Under the pieces are notes generated by a model, which saw nothing but the letters and a program-made list of their open reading frames with translations, was not told the DNA's origin and did no database searches. DNA of 64,000 nucleotides from Amycolatopsis oliviviridis (GTDB lineage Bacteria > Actinomycetota > Actinomycetes > Mycobacteriales > Pseudonocardiaceae): NCBI RefSeq assembly GCF_014654365.1, contig NZ_BNAY01000009.1:336847-400846 (forward strand), read 5' to 3'. Each line of letters begins with the position of its first letter. Position 1 is the first letter of the stretch. Positions 26,248 through 34,413 of the stretch are shown here, piece by piece. Both the position numbers and the translations under genes were made by a program.

Positions 26248-27183
26248 TTGCCGGTTTCCGCACGCCTCGGCTGGCACGACCTGCCGTCGGCGACGCGTGA
26301 CGCCGTGGAGCGTGAGCTCGGGTCGGCGGTCCGCCGTTCGCTGTGGCAGACCCCGGAATTCGACGGCGGTGTCGCCGCGAGGCTCGAACTCGACCGCGAT
26401 CATCGCTGGGTCTTCCTGAAGGCGATCCCGGCGAACAGCCCGCGAGCTGGCGGCTACCGGACGGAGGCCGCCATCGCGCGGCGGCTGCCCCCGGAGGCCC
26501 CCACGCCGAAGCTGCTGTCCTTTGTGGACGGCGAATGGCTGGTGCTCGCGTTCGCCGATTTCGACGGCACGAGGCCGAACCTGCGGCCAGGCTCGCCGGA
26601 CCTTTCCGCGGTCCTGGCCACCTTCGGCGCGCTCGGGCGCACGCTCACGCCGTGCCCGCTGCCCGACGTCCCGGACGCGCTCGACGACCTCGGCCCGCTC
26701 CTGCGCGGCTGGCACGAACTGGCGAAGGAGCCGCCGGACGACCTCGACGGCTGGGCCGTCCGCAACCTCGACAGGCTCGTCCAGCTGGAGACGTCCTGGC
26801 ATCCCTGGTCGGCCGGGGACACGTTGCTGCACAACGACATCCAGCCCGAGTACCTGGTGCGGACCGGGCCGGGCAGGGTGCTCGTCACCAACTGGCGCTA
26901 CCCGGCGAGGGGCGCGGGCTGGCTCGACCTGGTCGCGCTCGTCCCGTACCTGCTCGACGCCGGGCACGAGCCCGCCGACGTCGACCGCCTGCTGCGGCGC
27001 CGTCCCGTGCTCACCGGCGTCCCGGTCTGGGCGGTCACCGCGTTCGGCGTCGCGCTGGCCGGGCACGCCGAACGCGCGTCCCGGTTGCCCGAACCACCCG
27101 CGACGACCGGGGTCCGCGCGGCGCAGCGCCGTCTCGCCGCGGCGATGCGGGACTGGCTCGCTTACCGGACCCACTGGCCCTAG
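26248..27183 (+). CDS. Aminoglycoside-phosphotransferase-fold protein with degenerate catalytic motifs
   Basis: About 311 residues with the order of an APH/choline-kinase fold: VFLKAIP with a lysine in the N-lobe, LVLAFADFDGTRPNL as hinge, then LLHNDIQPEYLV where the Brenner motif HGDxxxxN is expected, and VTNWRYPARGAGWLDL in place of VIDWE. The catalytic Asp is kept, but the Mg-binding Asn has become Tyr and the second metal Asp has become Asn. It is therefore probably a pseudokinase or an enzyme with changed chemistry. TTG 26248 was chosen because a likely promoter (TACAGT) lies over the earlier TTG 26179; this is uncertain. Confidence 0.75.
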   Translation: MPVSARLGWHDLPSATRDAVERELGSAVRRSLWQTPEFDGGVAARLELDRDHRWVFLKAIPANSPRAGGYRTEAAIARRLPPEAPTPKLLSFVDGEWLVLAFADFDGTRPNLRPGSPDLSAVLATFGALGRTLTPCPLPDVPDALDDLGPLLRGWHELAKEPPDDLDGWAVRNLDRLVQLETSWHPWSAGDTLLHNDIQPEYLVRTGPGRVLVTNWRYPARGAGWLDLVALVPYLLDAGHEPADVDRLLRRRPVLTGVPVWAVTAFGVALAGHAERASRLPEPPATTGVRAAQRRLAAAMRDWLAYRTHWP

Positions 27184-27199
27184 ACCGTCGCTGAACAAA

Positions 27200-27223
27200 C
27201 CGCATTCAGAGGACTAAATGCGG
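27200..27223. repeat. Short hairpin with GACTAAATGCG core (family C)
   Basis: CCGCATT and AATGCGG pair around a 10-nt loop between two convergent genes, 17 bp after one stop and 3 bp from the other. The 11-mer GACTAAATGCG is the same as in 6903-6913. It is a weak terminator candidate. Confidence 0.5.
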
Positions 27224-27225
27224 CG

Positions 27226-28128
27226 TCAGCCGACCACGTGCAGCGGCTCTTCACCGGCGGCGTAGCGGCGCAGCTGCTCGGCGACCAGTCGCTTCGCGCG
27301 CGGGTGGAACGACGCCGATCCGCCCGCGATATGCGGCGTGATGATCACGCCCGGGGTGGTCCACAGCGGATGCCCGGCGGGCAACGGCTCCGGATCGACG
27401 ACGTCCAGCGCGGCACGCAATCGTCCGGACGCTGTCTCCTTCGTGAGCGCTCCGGTGTCGATCGCCGAACCCCGCCCGACGTTCACCACCAGGGCGTCGT
27501 CCGGCAGCGCGGCGAGTTCCGCGGCGCCGAACAGGCCGATGGTCGACGGTGTTTCGGGGAGGATCAGGACCACGATGTCGGCGGTCGGAAGCAACTCCGC
27601 CAGTTCACCGACGCCGTGCACCCGTTCCGCGGGGCGGGCCTTGCTCGCCACCCTGGTCACGACGGCTTCGGCCGCGACCAGCTGCCGCTCGATGGCCTGG
27701 CCGATCGAGCCGTGGCCGACCAGCAGCACGCGGCTGTCCGCGAGCGAGCGCGTGTGCTCGCGGTCCCACGACGCCGTCGCCTGCTGCGCGAACCAGCGCG
27801 GCAGATCCCGCTGGGACGCGTGGATCAGCGCCAGCGCGTGCTCGGCCACGCTGAGGTCGTGCAGACCGCGGCCGTTGGCCAGCTTCACTCCCGCCGGCAC
27901 CAGCGGGACCAGCCTCTCCACCCCGGCCGAAAGCGACTGCACGAGCTTCAGCGACGGAAGCCGGGCGATCAGCTTCGCCGGCTCGGACCCGGCGTCGTAC
28001 GGCAGCACGTAGACCTCGACGTCATCGAGGTCGCCGTCCGGCAGCGGTCCCGTGCCGTCGTAGAGCATCGCGCTCAGGCCCTCGGGCAGCTCGATGTCGG
28101 ACCAGGGCAGGATGGCTCGCTCCGTCAT
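27226..28128 (-). CDS. D-isomer-specific 2-hydroxyacid dehydrogenase
   Basis: A 300-residue NAD(P)-dependent dehydrogenase. The nucleotide-binding loop is LLVGHGSIGQAIE. Catalytic residues are seen in NVGRGSAID (Arg), VVDPEPLPAGHPLW (Glu) and TPHIAGG (His). The protein is slightly shorter than standard members and lacks specific signs for phosphoglycerate, formate or D-lactate forms, so the substrate is unknown. ATG 28128 is the first start that gives a typical N-terminus. A VOC protein gene ends 28 bp upstream and is probably in the same operon. Confidence 0.9.
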   Translation of the reverse strand: MTERAILPWSDIELPEGLSAMLYDGTGPLPDGDLDDVEVYVLPYDAGSEPAKLIARLPSLKLVQSLSAGVERLVPLVPAGVKLANGRGLHDLSVAEHALALIHASQRDLPRWFAQQATASWDREHTRSLADSRVLLVGHGSIGQAIERQLVAAEAVVTRVASKARPAERVHGVGELAELLPTADIVVLILPETPSTIGLFGAAELAALPDDALVVNVGRGSAIDTGALTKETASGRLRAALDVVDPEPLPAGHPLWTTPGVIITPHIAGGSASFHPRAKRLVAEQLRRYAAGEEPLHVVG

Positions 28129-28156
28129 ACCGCCATTCTGACCATCGCGACCGGCG

Positions 28157-28513
28157 TCAGCCGTCGTGGGTGGCGACGCAGAACTCGTTGCCGACGGGAT
28201 CGGCCAGCACTGTCCAGGCGATGCCCGGCATCTCGTGCTCGTCCAGCTGCTTCGCACCGAGTGCGATCAAACGTTCCACCTCCTTCTTTCTGTCTTCGCT
28301 GACGAAGTCCATGTGGACCCGGTTCTTGCTCACCCGCTCCTCCGGCACGCGCTGGAAAGCGAACACGGGCGCCGTGCCGGTCTTGGGGTGCAGGATCAGG
28401 AACTCGCCCTCGTAGTCCTGATCCACCTCGACCCCGAGCGCCTTCGTCCAGAACGCCGCGAGCCCGCGCGGATCCGCGCAGTCGATCGTGATCATGCCCA
28501 GTTCGATACCCAT
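28157..28513 (-). CDS. VOC (glyoxalase/bleomycin resistance) family protein
   Basis: A 118-residue single VOC domain made of two beta-alpha-beta3 halves: MITIDCADPRGLAAFW with FLILHPK, and VHMDFVSEDRKKEVERLIAL with WTVLADPVGNEFCV. The C-terminal GNEFCV segment is typical of actinobacterial VOC proteins. Such proteins bind metals and act on, or sequester, small molecules; nothing here shows which. It is divergent from proS and upstream of the hydroxyacid dehydrogenase. Confidence 0.88.
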   Translation of the reverse strand: MGIELGMITIDCADPRGLAAFWTKALGVEVDQDYEGEFLILHPKTGTAPVFAFQRVPEERVSKNRVHMDFVSEDRKKEVERLIALGAKQLDEHEMPGIAWTVLADPVGNEFCVATHDG

Positions 28514-28639
28514 GGCGGAACGCTAGCGGCACCCACCGACAAAACCGGGCGCCCGCGATAACCGGTTGAACCGTCCCGGGGCGGGGTGACTACGCTGCGC
28601 AGAACGTCTAAGCGCGTAATTCCAGCGAGGAGCCCAGAA

Positions 28640-30388
28640 GTGATCACCAGGATGTCGTCGTTGTTCCTTCGCACCCTGCGTGAGGATCCGGCGGACGCCG
28701 AGGTACCGAGCCACCGGCTCCTGGTACGCGCCGGCTACGTCCGCCGGGTGGCCCCGGGCGGCTATTCCTGGCTGCCGCTGGGCCTGCGGGTGCTGCGCCG
28801 TATCGAGAACGTCGTCCGTGAAGAGATGAACGCGTTCGGCGCGCAGGAGATCCAGTTCCCCGCGCTGCTGCCGAAGGAGCCCTACGAGGCCACCGGCCGC
28901 TGGACCGAGTACGGCGACGCCCTGTTCCGTCTCAAGGACCGCAAGGGCGCCGACTACCTCCTCGGCCCGACGCACGAAGAGCTCTTCGCGCTCACCGTGA
29001 AGGGTGAATACAGCTCGTACAAGGACTACCCCGTCGTCCTGTACCAAATCCAGACCAAGTACCGCGACGAGGCGCGTCCCCGCGCCGGCATCCTGCGTGG
29101 CCGCGAGTTCGTCATGAAGGACTCCTACTCCTTCGACCTCGACGACGAGGGCCTGACGAAGTCGTACGAGCTGCACCGCCAGGCGTACACGAAGCTGTTC
29201 GACCGCCTCGGCATCGAGTACGTCGTCGTGAAGGCGACCTCCGGCGCGATGGGCGGCTCGGCCTCCGAAGAGTTCCTGGCCGTCGCGGAGACGGGTGAAG
29301 ACACCTACGTCCGCAGCACCGAATCGGGGTACGCGGCCAACGTCGAAGCGGTCACCACGCCCGCTCCCGAGGCGAAGCCGATCGAGGGCCTGCCCGAGGC
29401 GAAGGTGCACCACACGCCGGACACCCCGACCATCGAGTCCCTGGTCGCGTTCCTGAACAACGCGGACCTCGGCCGGACCTTCACCGCCGCGGACACGCTC
29501 AAGAACGTCCTGGTGAAGACCCGTCAGCCGGGTTCGAAGGAGTGGGAGCTGCTGGCCATCGGCCTCCCTGGCGACCGTGAGGTCGACACGAAGCGCCTCG
29601 AAGCGTCGCTGGAGCCCGCCGAGTTCGAGCTGCTCGAAGAGGCCGACTTCGCCAAGAACCCCTTCCTCGTCAAGGGCTACATCGGCCCGAAGGCGCTGAA
29701 GGACAACGGCGTCCGGTACCTGCTCGACCCGCGCGTCGTCGACGGCACCGCCTGGGTCACCGGCGCCGACGAGCGCGACCACCACGTGGTCGACCTGGTC
29801 GCGGGCCGCGACTTCACCGGTGACGGCACGATCGAGGCCGCCGAGGTCCGCGAAGGCGACGCGTCGCCCGACGGCAAGGGCACCCTGGTCGCCGCTCGCG
29901 GTATCGAGATCGGGCACATCTTCCAGCTCGGCCGCAAGTACGCGGACGCCTTCGAGCTCGACGCGCTCGGCCCGGACTCCAAGCCCATCCGCATCACCAT
30001 GGGTTCGTACGGCGTCGGCGTCTCGCGGCTGGTCGGCGTGCTCGCCGAGCAGAACCACGACGACCTCGGCATCGTCTGGCCGCGCGAGGTCTCGCCGTTC
30101 GACGTGCACGTGGTCATCGCGGGCAAGGACGAGACCGTCGCCGCGGGCGCGGAGAAGCTCGCCGCCGAACTGGACGCCGCCGGGATAGAGGTCGTCCTCG
30201 ACGACCGCAAGGCCACCCCGGGCGTCAAGTTCGCGGACGCCGAACTCGTCGGCGTGCCGACCATCCTCGTCGTCGGGCGCGGTCTCGCGAACGGCGTCGT
30301 CGAGGTCAAGGACCGCCGCACCGGCGACCGCGAGGAAATCGCCGTCGACGCGGTCGTGGAGCACCTGGTCAAGCTCGTCCGCTCGTAA
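28640..30388 (+). CDS. proS: Prolyl-tRNA synthetase
   Basis: A 582-residue bacterial-type (class IIa) prolyl-tRNA synthetase that charges tRNA-Pro. The N-terminal core begins MSSLFLRTLREDPADAEVPS. Motif 2 is RDEARPRAGILRGREFVMKD and motif 3 is GSYGVGVSRLVG. Between them is the editing insertion domain (about residues 230-390), which removes mischarged alanine. The anticodon-binding domain is last (PFDVHVVIAGKDE). GTG 28640 follows GCGAGGAG by 9 nt. The stop TAA overlaps the start of the next gene. Confidence 0.97.
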   Translation: MITRMSSLFLRTLREDPADAEVPSHRLLVRAGYVRRVAPGGYSWLPLGLRVLRRIENVVREEMNAFGAQEIQFPALLPKEPYEATGRWTEYGDALFRLKDRKGADYLLGPTHEELFALTVKGEYSSYKDYPVVLYQIQTKYRDEARPRAGILRGREFVMKDSYSFDLDDEGLTKSYELHRQAYTKLFDRLGIEYVVVKATSGAMGGSASEEFLAVAETGEDTYVRSTESGYAANVEAVTTPAPEAKPIEGLPEAKVHHTPDTPTIESLVAFLNNADLGRTFTAADTLKNVLVKTRQPGSKEWELLAIGLPGDREVDTKRLEASLEPAEFELLEEADFAKNPFLVKGYIGPKALKDNGVRYLLDPRVVDGTAWVTGADERDHHVVDLVAGRDFTGDGTIEAAEVREGDASPDGKGTLVAARGIEIGHIFQLGRKYADAFELDALGPDSKPIRITMGSYGVGVSRLVGVLAEQNHDDLGIVWPREVSPFDVHVVIAGKDETVAAGAEKLAAELDAAGIEVVLDDRKATPGVKFADAELVGVPTILVVGRGLANGVVEVKDRRTGDREEIAVDAVVEHLVKLVRS

Positions 30389-31359
30389 TGGGCCTGTTCG
30401 GCAAGAAGCGCGGGGATTCCCCGGGCTACGAGGACAACGCGGCGCTGGACGGATTCGGGGGCTATCAGCCCTCGGATTCGTCCGGCTACTCGCCGACTCC
30501 GGAACCGGCCCCGGTGCCGTCCGCTCCTGCCGAGCCGGAAGCCGAACCGAAACCTGCTCTGGAGCCGGAAAAGCCCGCGAAGCAGCCGATGTCGCGAAGC
30601 GGGCGAAGGGCCATGTACGGCTTCTTCGCCACGCTGGGCGTCATCGCGGTCGCCGCGCTCGCGAACAACAGCGACCGCTCGTCGGACAGCAGCGCCCCGA
30701 CACCCCGGGCGCCGACCGTCTACACGCCTTCGCCCCAGGTCATCGCGCCGCCGGTGACCGAAGGCTGGCAGTCGGTGGCCGGAAAGGACGGCGTCTACGC
30801 CTACGACGTCCCGCCGAACTGGACGCCGAAACCCGGCACGATCCACGGCTGGGAGAAAGGCTCCCAGGTCCCGGGCATCACGATGGTCGCCAGTGCCTTC
30901 GTCGGGGACGGCTACTGCCCGCAGGAGAAGCGAAGCAGGATCGGCGGCAGTGGCGTGGCGAACGTGAAGGTCGCCGACCCTGCCGCCGCGGCGCGGAAAG
31001 CGGTCGACGACCTCGCCGTCAGCGCCTACAACCCGGAGAACGGCCCCCTGACGGCCAAGATCACCCCGGAACCGCCCCAGACGGCCGAGTTCACGCTCGG
31101 TTCCGGCAAGAAGGTCCCCGCGAGCATCCTGCTCGCCGAGGTCGTGACCCCGCCCGGACCGTGTGGCGAGCGGCGCGCCCTGGTCGGGGTGATCGCGCCG
31201 CAGCTGGGCGACGCCTCGGCGGCCCTGGCCGTCTATTCGGGCCAGGACACGCCGGGCGGCGCGGACCGCGAGCAGATCCTGAAGATCCTCAAGACCTACC
31301 GGGGTGTCCCGGAGGCGGACCGCAGGACCATCACGCCGCCGCCTTCCACGTTGCGCTGA
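30388..31359 (+). CDS. Membrane-anchored exported protein, paralogue C of a three-member family
   Basis: 323 residues, function unknown. The N-terminal 70 residues are Pro/Glu/Ser-rich and cytoplasmic; a single membrane helix (AMYGFFATLGVIAVAALA) follows, then an external domain. This domain has GWQSVAGKDGVYAYDVPPNW, two cysteines (DGYCPQ, PGPCGE), and the ending YSGQDTPGGADREQILKILK. The same pattern (GWQ, YDVP/FDVP, paired Cys, QxTPD, final helix) is found in the proteins at 33541 and 34410. The start ATG overlaps the proS stop (TAATG), so translation is coupled. Its last 64 bp overlap the opposing DUF2156 gene. Confidence 0.8.
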   Translation: MGLFGKKRGDSPGYEDNAALDGFGGYQPSDSSGYSPTPEPAPVPSAPAEPEAEPKPALEPEKPAKQPMSRSGRRAMYGFFATLGVIAVAALANNSDRSSDSSAPTPRAPTVYTPSPQVIAPPVTEGWQSVAGKDGVYAYDVPPNWTPKPGTIHGWEKGSQVPGITMVASAFVGDGYCPQEKRSRIGGSGVANVKVADPAAAARKAVDDLAVSAYNPENGPLTAKITPEPPQTAEFTLGSGKKVPASILLAEVVTPPGPCGERRALVGVIAPQLGDASAALAVYSGQDTPGGADREQILKILKTYRGVPEADRRTITPPPSTLR

Positions 31360-33470
31360 GGCTTCTTGCCCGACCGCGCGAGCTTCGCCAGCCGCAGCAG
31401 CCCGGTGTTCGGCAGGTAGGCCCGGCCGAGCGCGATGCCGATCCGCGGCAGATCCGCTTCGTCGCGGAACGCGAGGTACAGCGGGACGTGACGCGGCTGG
31501 AACTTCGCCTTGAACGCGTGCAGCGAACGGAATCCGTAGAACGGCTCCATCATCGTGCCGAGCGCGTCCAGTACCCGCTCGACGGCGTGCGCGGGCTCGC
31601 CCGAACTCGCCAGCGGAGCGCCGGACAGCGAAACGAACTTCGCGCCTTCGTCGCGGAACGCCAGGCACGACGACGCGATCAGGAACTCCATCGACGGACG
31701 GAAGCCGTCGGCGCGCTTGCGCATGACGTCGAGCGTCCAGCCGCCGACCGCGCCCGCGCCGGTGTAGACCGGCATCCACGACGTCACGCCGTGGACCACG
31801 CCGTCGGCGTCGACCGCGAGACCCACGCGGGTCTCGGGGTCCATCGCCTCGTCGACCCCGCCGAGGGTGAAGCCCATTTCCGGCATGCCCTTGTCGCTGA
31901 TCCACTCCTCGGAGATCGCGCGCACCTGGGAGATCACCGCGCGCGGCTGGTCGGCGAGCCGGACGAGCCGGAACTCGATGCCGTCCTTCTTGGCGCGGTT
32001 GAGCGCGGTCCGCACGTCCTGCCAGCGCTTGCCGCGGAACTCCAGCGTCTCCAGTTCGATCAGGGTGTCCTCGGCGACCTGGACCTGCTTCCAGCCGAGT
32101 TCCTCGGTCTTGGCGGTGGTGTCGCCGGTGGCGGAGAACAGGCACGGCACGAGACCGGTGTTCTCGCACATCGTGATGAACTCGGCGATCGTCCGGTCGG
32201 CGGCGCCGTCCGGGGCGATCGGGTCGCCGAGGGCGATGGCGACCCCGGCGTGCCGCCGGTAAGCGAGGTAGGACTTGCCGTCCGCGGCCACGAAATACGA
32301 GTTCTGCGGCCACGTCGTCATCCACGAAAGCGTGCTGCCGCCGTGACGGCTGAGCAGGGTGCGGGCCAGGGCGGGGTTTCCCATCCGGCCGAGACGGCGG
32401 CGCTTCCGGCGCGACGGCACGCGGAAGGCGCCCCGCGAGGAGACCAGCAACGCGAACTCGACGGTCCACAGGAGGTTGTCCACGAAGAACAGCGGCGGAT
32501 CCATCAGCCCGGCGTCGTCACCGAAGACCTCGGCCAGCGTGAGCACCCCGCCGTAGACCATCACCTGCAGGATCACGAACGAGGTCAGGATCATCGCGGA
32601 CCACCAGGCGACCTGGCTGCCCTTGCGCAGGCCGTTCATGATCGGCACCACGATCAGGCACAGGGCGATGACCTCCCAGGTGGACAGCGAAAGCTCTTCG
32701 GACGAACCGAAGGGACCGTTGCCCGGCACGAAGGACATCACCAGTTCGGCGACCGTCAGCACCAGCAGGCCGGCCACGACGTAGAACCGCCACTCGCGCA
32801 GGCTCGGCCGCCGTTCGCGGCCGGCGTCCTGCGAACCGAGGAACTTGCGCCCGAACGGCAGGGCCAGGACGAGGGCGAAGAAGTGCACGAGGTCGGCGAG
32901 CGTGCCGACGAAGATGATCGCGATCCCGGCGTAGACGCACAGCCCGGCGCGCAACCGCAGGCGCCACGGCGGGCGCAGGGTTGCGCTGGCGACCGCGACC
33001 GCGGCGAGCGCGCCCCCGGAGAACCCGACGTCGAGGCTGCCCGCGACCCGTTCCGCCCACTCCCAGCCGGAGTTCCGGCTCAGCGCCAGGAACTGCACGG
33101 CCACCAGCACGCTGACGAACTGACCGCCGATCGCCACGGCCATCGCCCGGCGCGTCCCGAGGCGCCATTCCGCGAACCCGGCGAACAGCGCGAAGCTGAG
33201 CACCATCGGCAGGTAGTAGAGCGGGACGACCGCGAACAGCGGTCCGGTGAGCACCGTCCACCAGCGGCCTGCTTCGAGCGACGGCAGCCCATAGGCGATG
33301 TACGGGTACACCGCGCGATCCTCGGCGGCCGACCAGAGCGCGCCCGTGGCCAAGGCGAGCGCGAGCATGGTCAGCGTGACCAGGGTCGTGAAAGGCAACC
33401 GGTGCCGCAGCACCGTGGCGATCTTGCGCGTCCGGCCCGGCGCGGCCGTCCCGCTTCCCCCTTTTGGCAT
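31296..33470 (-). CDS. Rhomboid-like membrane domain fused to DUF2156 (MprF-type aminoacyl-transferase) domain
   Basis: A 724-residue membrane protein. Residues about 55-210 form a helical domain that resembles rhomboid proteases: GRWWTVLTGPLF, then GFSGGALAAVA (Ser151 in GxSG) and LADLVHFFALVLALPFG (His196). The His-x-x-x-Asn of true rhomboids is not seen. More helices follow, then from about residue 385 a cytoplasmic DUF2156 domain, the fold that transfers amino acids from tRNA to phosphatidylglycerol in MprF/LysX (GRKWQDVRTALNRAKKDGIE, GVTSWMPVY). No lysyl-tRNA synthetase part is present. It is the last gene of a minus-strand operon with two anchored paralogues. Confidence 0.85.
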   Translation of the reverse strand: MPKGGSGTAAPGRTRKIATVLRHRLPFTTLVTLTMLALALATGALWSAAEDRAVYPYIAYGLPSLEAGRWWTVLTGPLFAVVPLYYLPMVLSFALFAGFAEWRLGTRRAMAVAIGGQFVSVLVAVQFLALSRNSGWEWAERVAGSLDVGFSGGALAAVAVASATLRPPWRLRLRAGLCVYAGIAIIFVGTLADLVHFFALVLALPFGRKFLGSQDAGRERRPSLREWRFYVVAGLLVLTVAELVMSFVPGNGPFGSSEELSLSTWEVIALCLIVVPIMNGLRKGSQVAWWSAMILTSFVILQVMVYGGVLTLAEVFGDDAGLMDPPLFFVDNLLWTVEFALLVSSRGAFRVPSRRKRRRLGRMGNPALARTLLSRHGGSTLSWMTTWPQNSYFVAADGKSYLAYRRHAGVAIALGDPIAPDGAADRTIAEFITMCENTGLVPCLFSATGDTTAKTEELGWKQVQVAEDTLIELETLEFRGKRWQDVRTALNRAKKDGIEFRLVRLADQPRAVISQVRAISEEWISDKGMPEMGFTLGGVDEAMDPETRVGLAVDADGVVHGVTSWMPVYTGAGAVGGWTLDVMRKRADGFRPSMEFLIASSCLAFRDEGAKFVSLSGAPLASSGEPAHAVERVLDALGTMMEPFYGFRSLHAFKAKFQPRHVPLYLAFRDEADLPRIGIALGRAYLPNTGLLRLAKLARSGKKPQRNVEGGGVMVLRSASGTPR

Positions 33471-33540
33471 GGACTCAAATTAGGTGCGGGGGCCGGTCGG
33501 ACACATCCGGCACGGGACCCATATTTCCCTTAGGGGAGTG

Positions 33541-34413
33541 CTACTCGCGACGGATGCTCTCACCCATCTTGAGGACGATGTCCCTGGCTACGGCGTCGGG
33601 GGTCTCCTGGTCCGCCAGCACCAGAAGGACGTGGTAGCGGCCGGAGCCGGGCACCGCGCGCAGGGGGAGGGCGATCGCGGTGATCGCGACCGACGGGGCC
33701 GGGCACGGTCCGTCCGAGGCGGGGACGACGGTGGTGGTCACGGCGGTGGCGGTCGTACCTCCGTCGAGCATTCTCAGCGGACCGGCCTTGCCGACTTCGG
33801 TCTTCGGGGACCGTCCCTCGCCGAGGGAGCCGTACGCGGCTTCGGCCCACCGCAGGGTCGTTTCCTCCGCCGCCTGGACGGTGCCGCCGACCTCGCCCTC
33901 GTCGATGGTGGTGAACCCCGCCATCGCCCGCGCCGAAAGGTCGGAGCCGGGGCAGAAGTCGCGGTGGTACCGGGCGACCCCCTGCAGGGTGACGAGGTCG
34001 CCGGACGGTGTCTCGTAGCCGACGGCGACGTCGGGTTCTTCGAGCTTCCAGTCCGGCGGGACGTCGAAAACGAGGGGGTGATCGTCGGACTGCACGGGTT
34101 GCCAGCCCGCGATCACCGGCTCGATCCTGGCGGGCGTCACGGAGTCGGGCAGGACGAGCTCCTGGGCGGACCGCGGCGGGGCGGCGGTCTTGGCCTGGAA
34201 GGTGGCCGTCGTGCCGACGGCGAGGACGGCGGCCAGTCCGAGGACGCCCAGCGCCGGTCCGAGGCGGAAGCGACGGCGCGACGGGACCGTGTCCCGGACG
34301 ACCGGAAGCGGACTGGTCCGTTCGGCCTCGGCCTCGGGTTCGAGCGGTTGCCCGGTGAGCGGATCGACGAACCACGTTCGCGGTTCGCCGGAATGCCCAC
34401 CGGGGCCGGTCAT
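33541..34413 (-). CDS. Membrane-anchored exported protein, paralogue B
   Basis: 290 residues, unknown function. About 50 cytoplasmic residues (FVDPLTGQPLEPEAEAE) are followed by a single helix (LGPALGVLGLAAVLAVG) and an external domain with GWQPVQSDDHPLVFDVPPDW, paired cysteines (RDFCPG, DGPCPA) and a final segment LADQETPDAVARDIVLKMGE. It shares layout and motifs with the proteins at 30388 and 34410. The start overlaps the stop of the upstream paralogue by 4 bp (ATGA), and the DUF2156 gene begins 70 bp downstream. Confidence 0.8.
   Translation of the reverse strand: MTGPGGHSGEPRTWFVDPLTGQPLEPEAEAERTSPLPVVRDTVPSRRRFRLGPALGVLGLAAVLAVGTTATFQAKTAAPPRSAQELVLPDSVTPARIEPVIAGWQPVQSDDHPLVFDVPPDWKLEEPDVAVGYETPSGDLVTLQGVARYHRDFCPGSDLSARAMAGFTTIDEGEVGGTVQAAEETTLRWAEAAYGSLGEGRSPKTEVGKAGPLRMLDGGTTATAVTTTVVPASDGPCPAPSVAITAIALPLRAVPGSGRYHVLLVLADQETPDAVARDIVLKMGESIRRE

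Noticed and set aside
29677..32469. 930-codon minus-strand open frame over proS and the anchored protein
   Set aside because: It has low-complexity Arg-rich sequence and lies antisense to proS; it is explained by codon bias.
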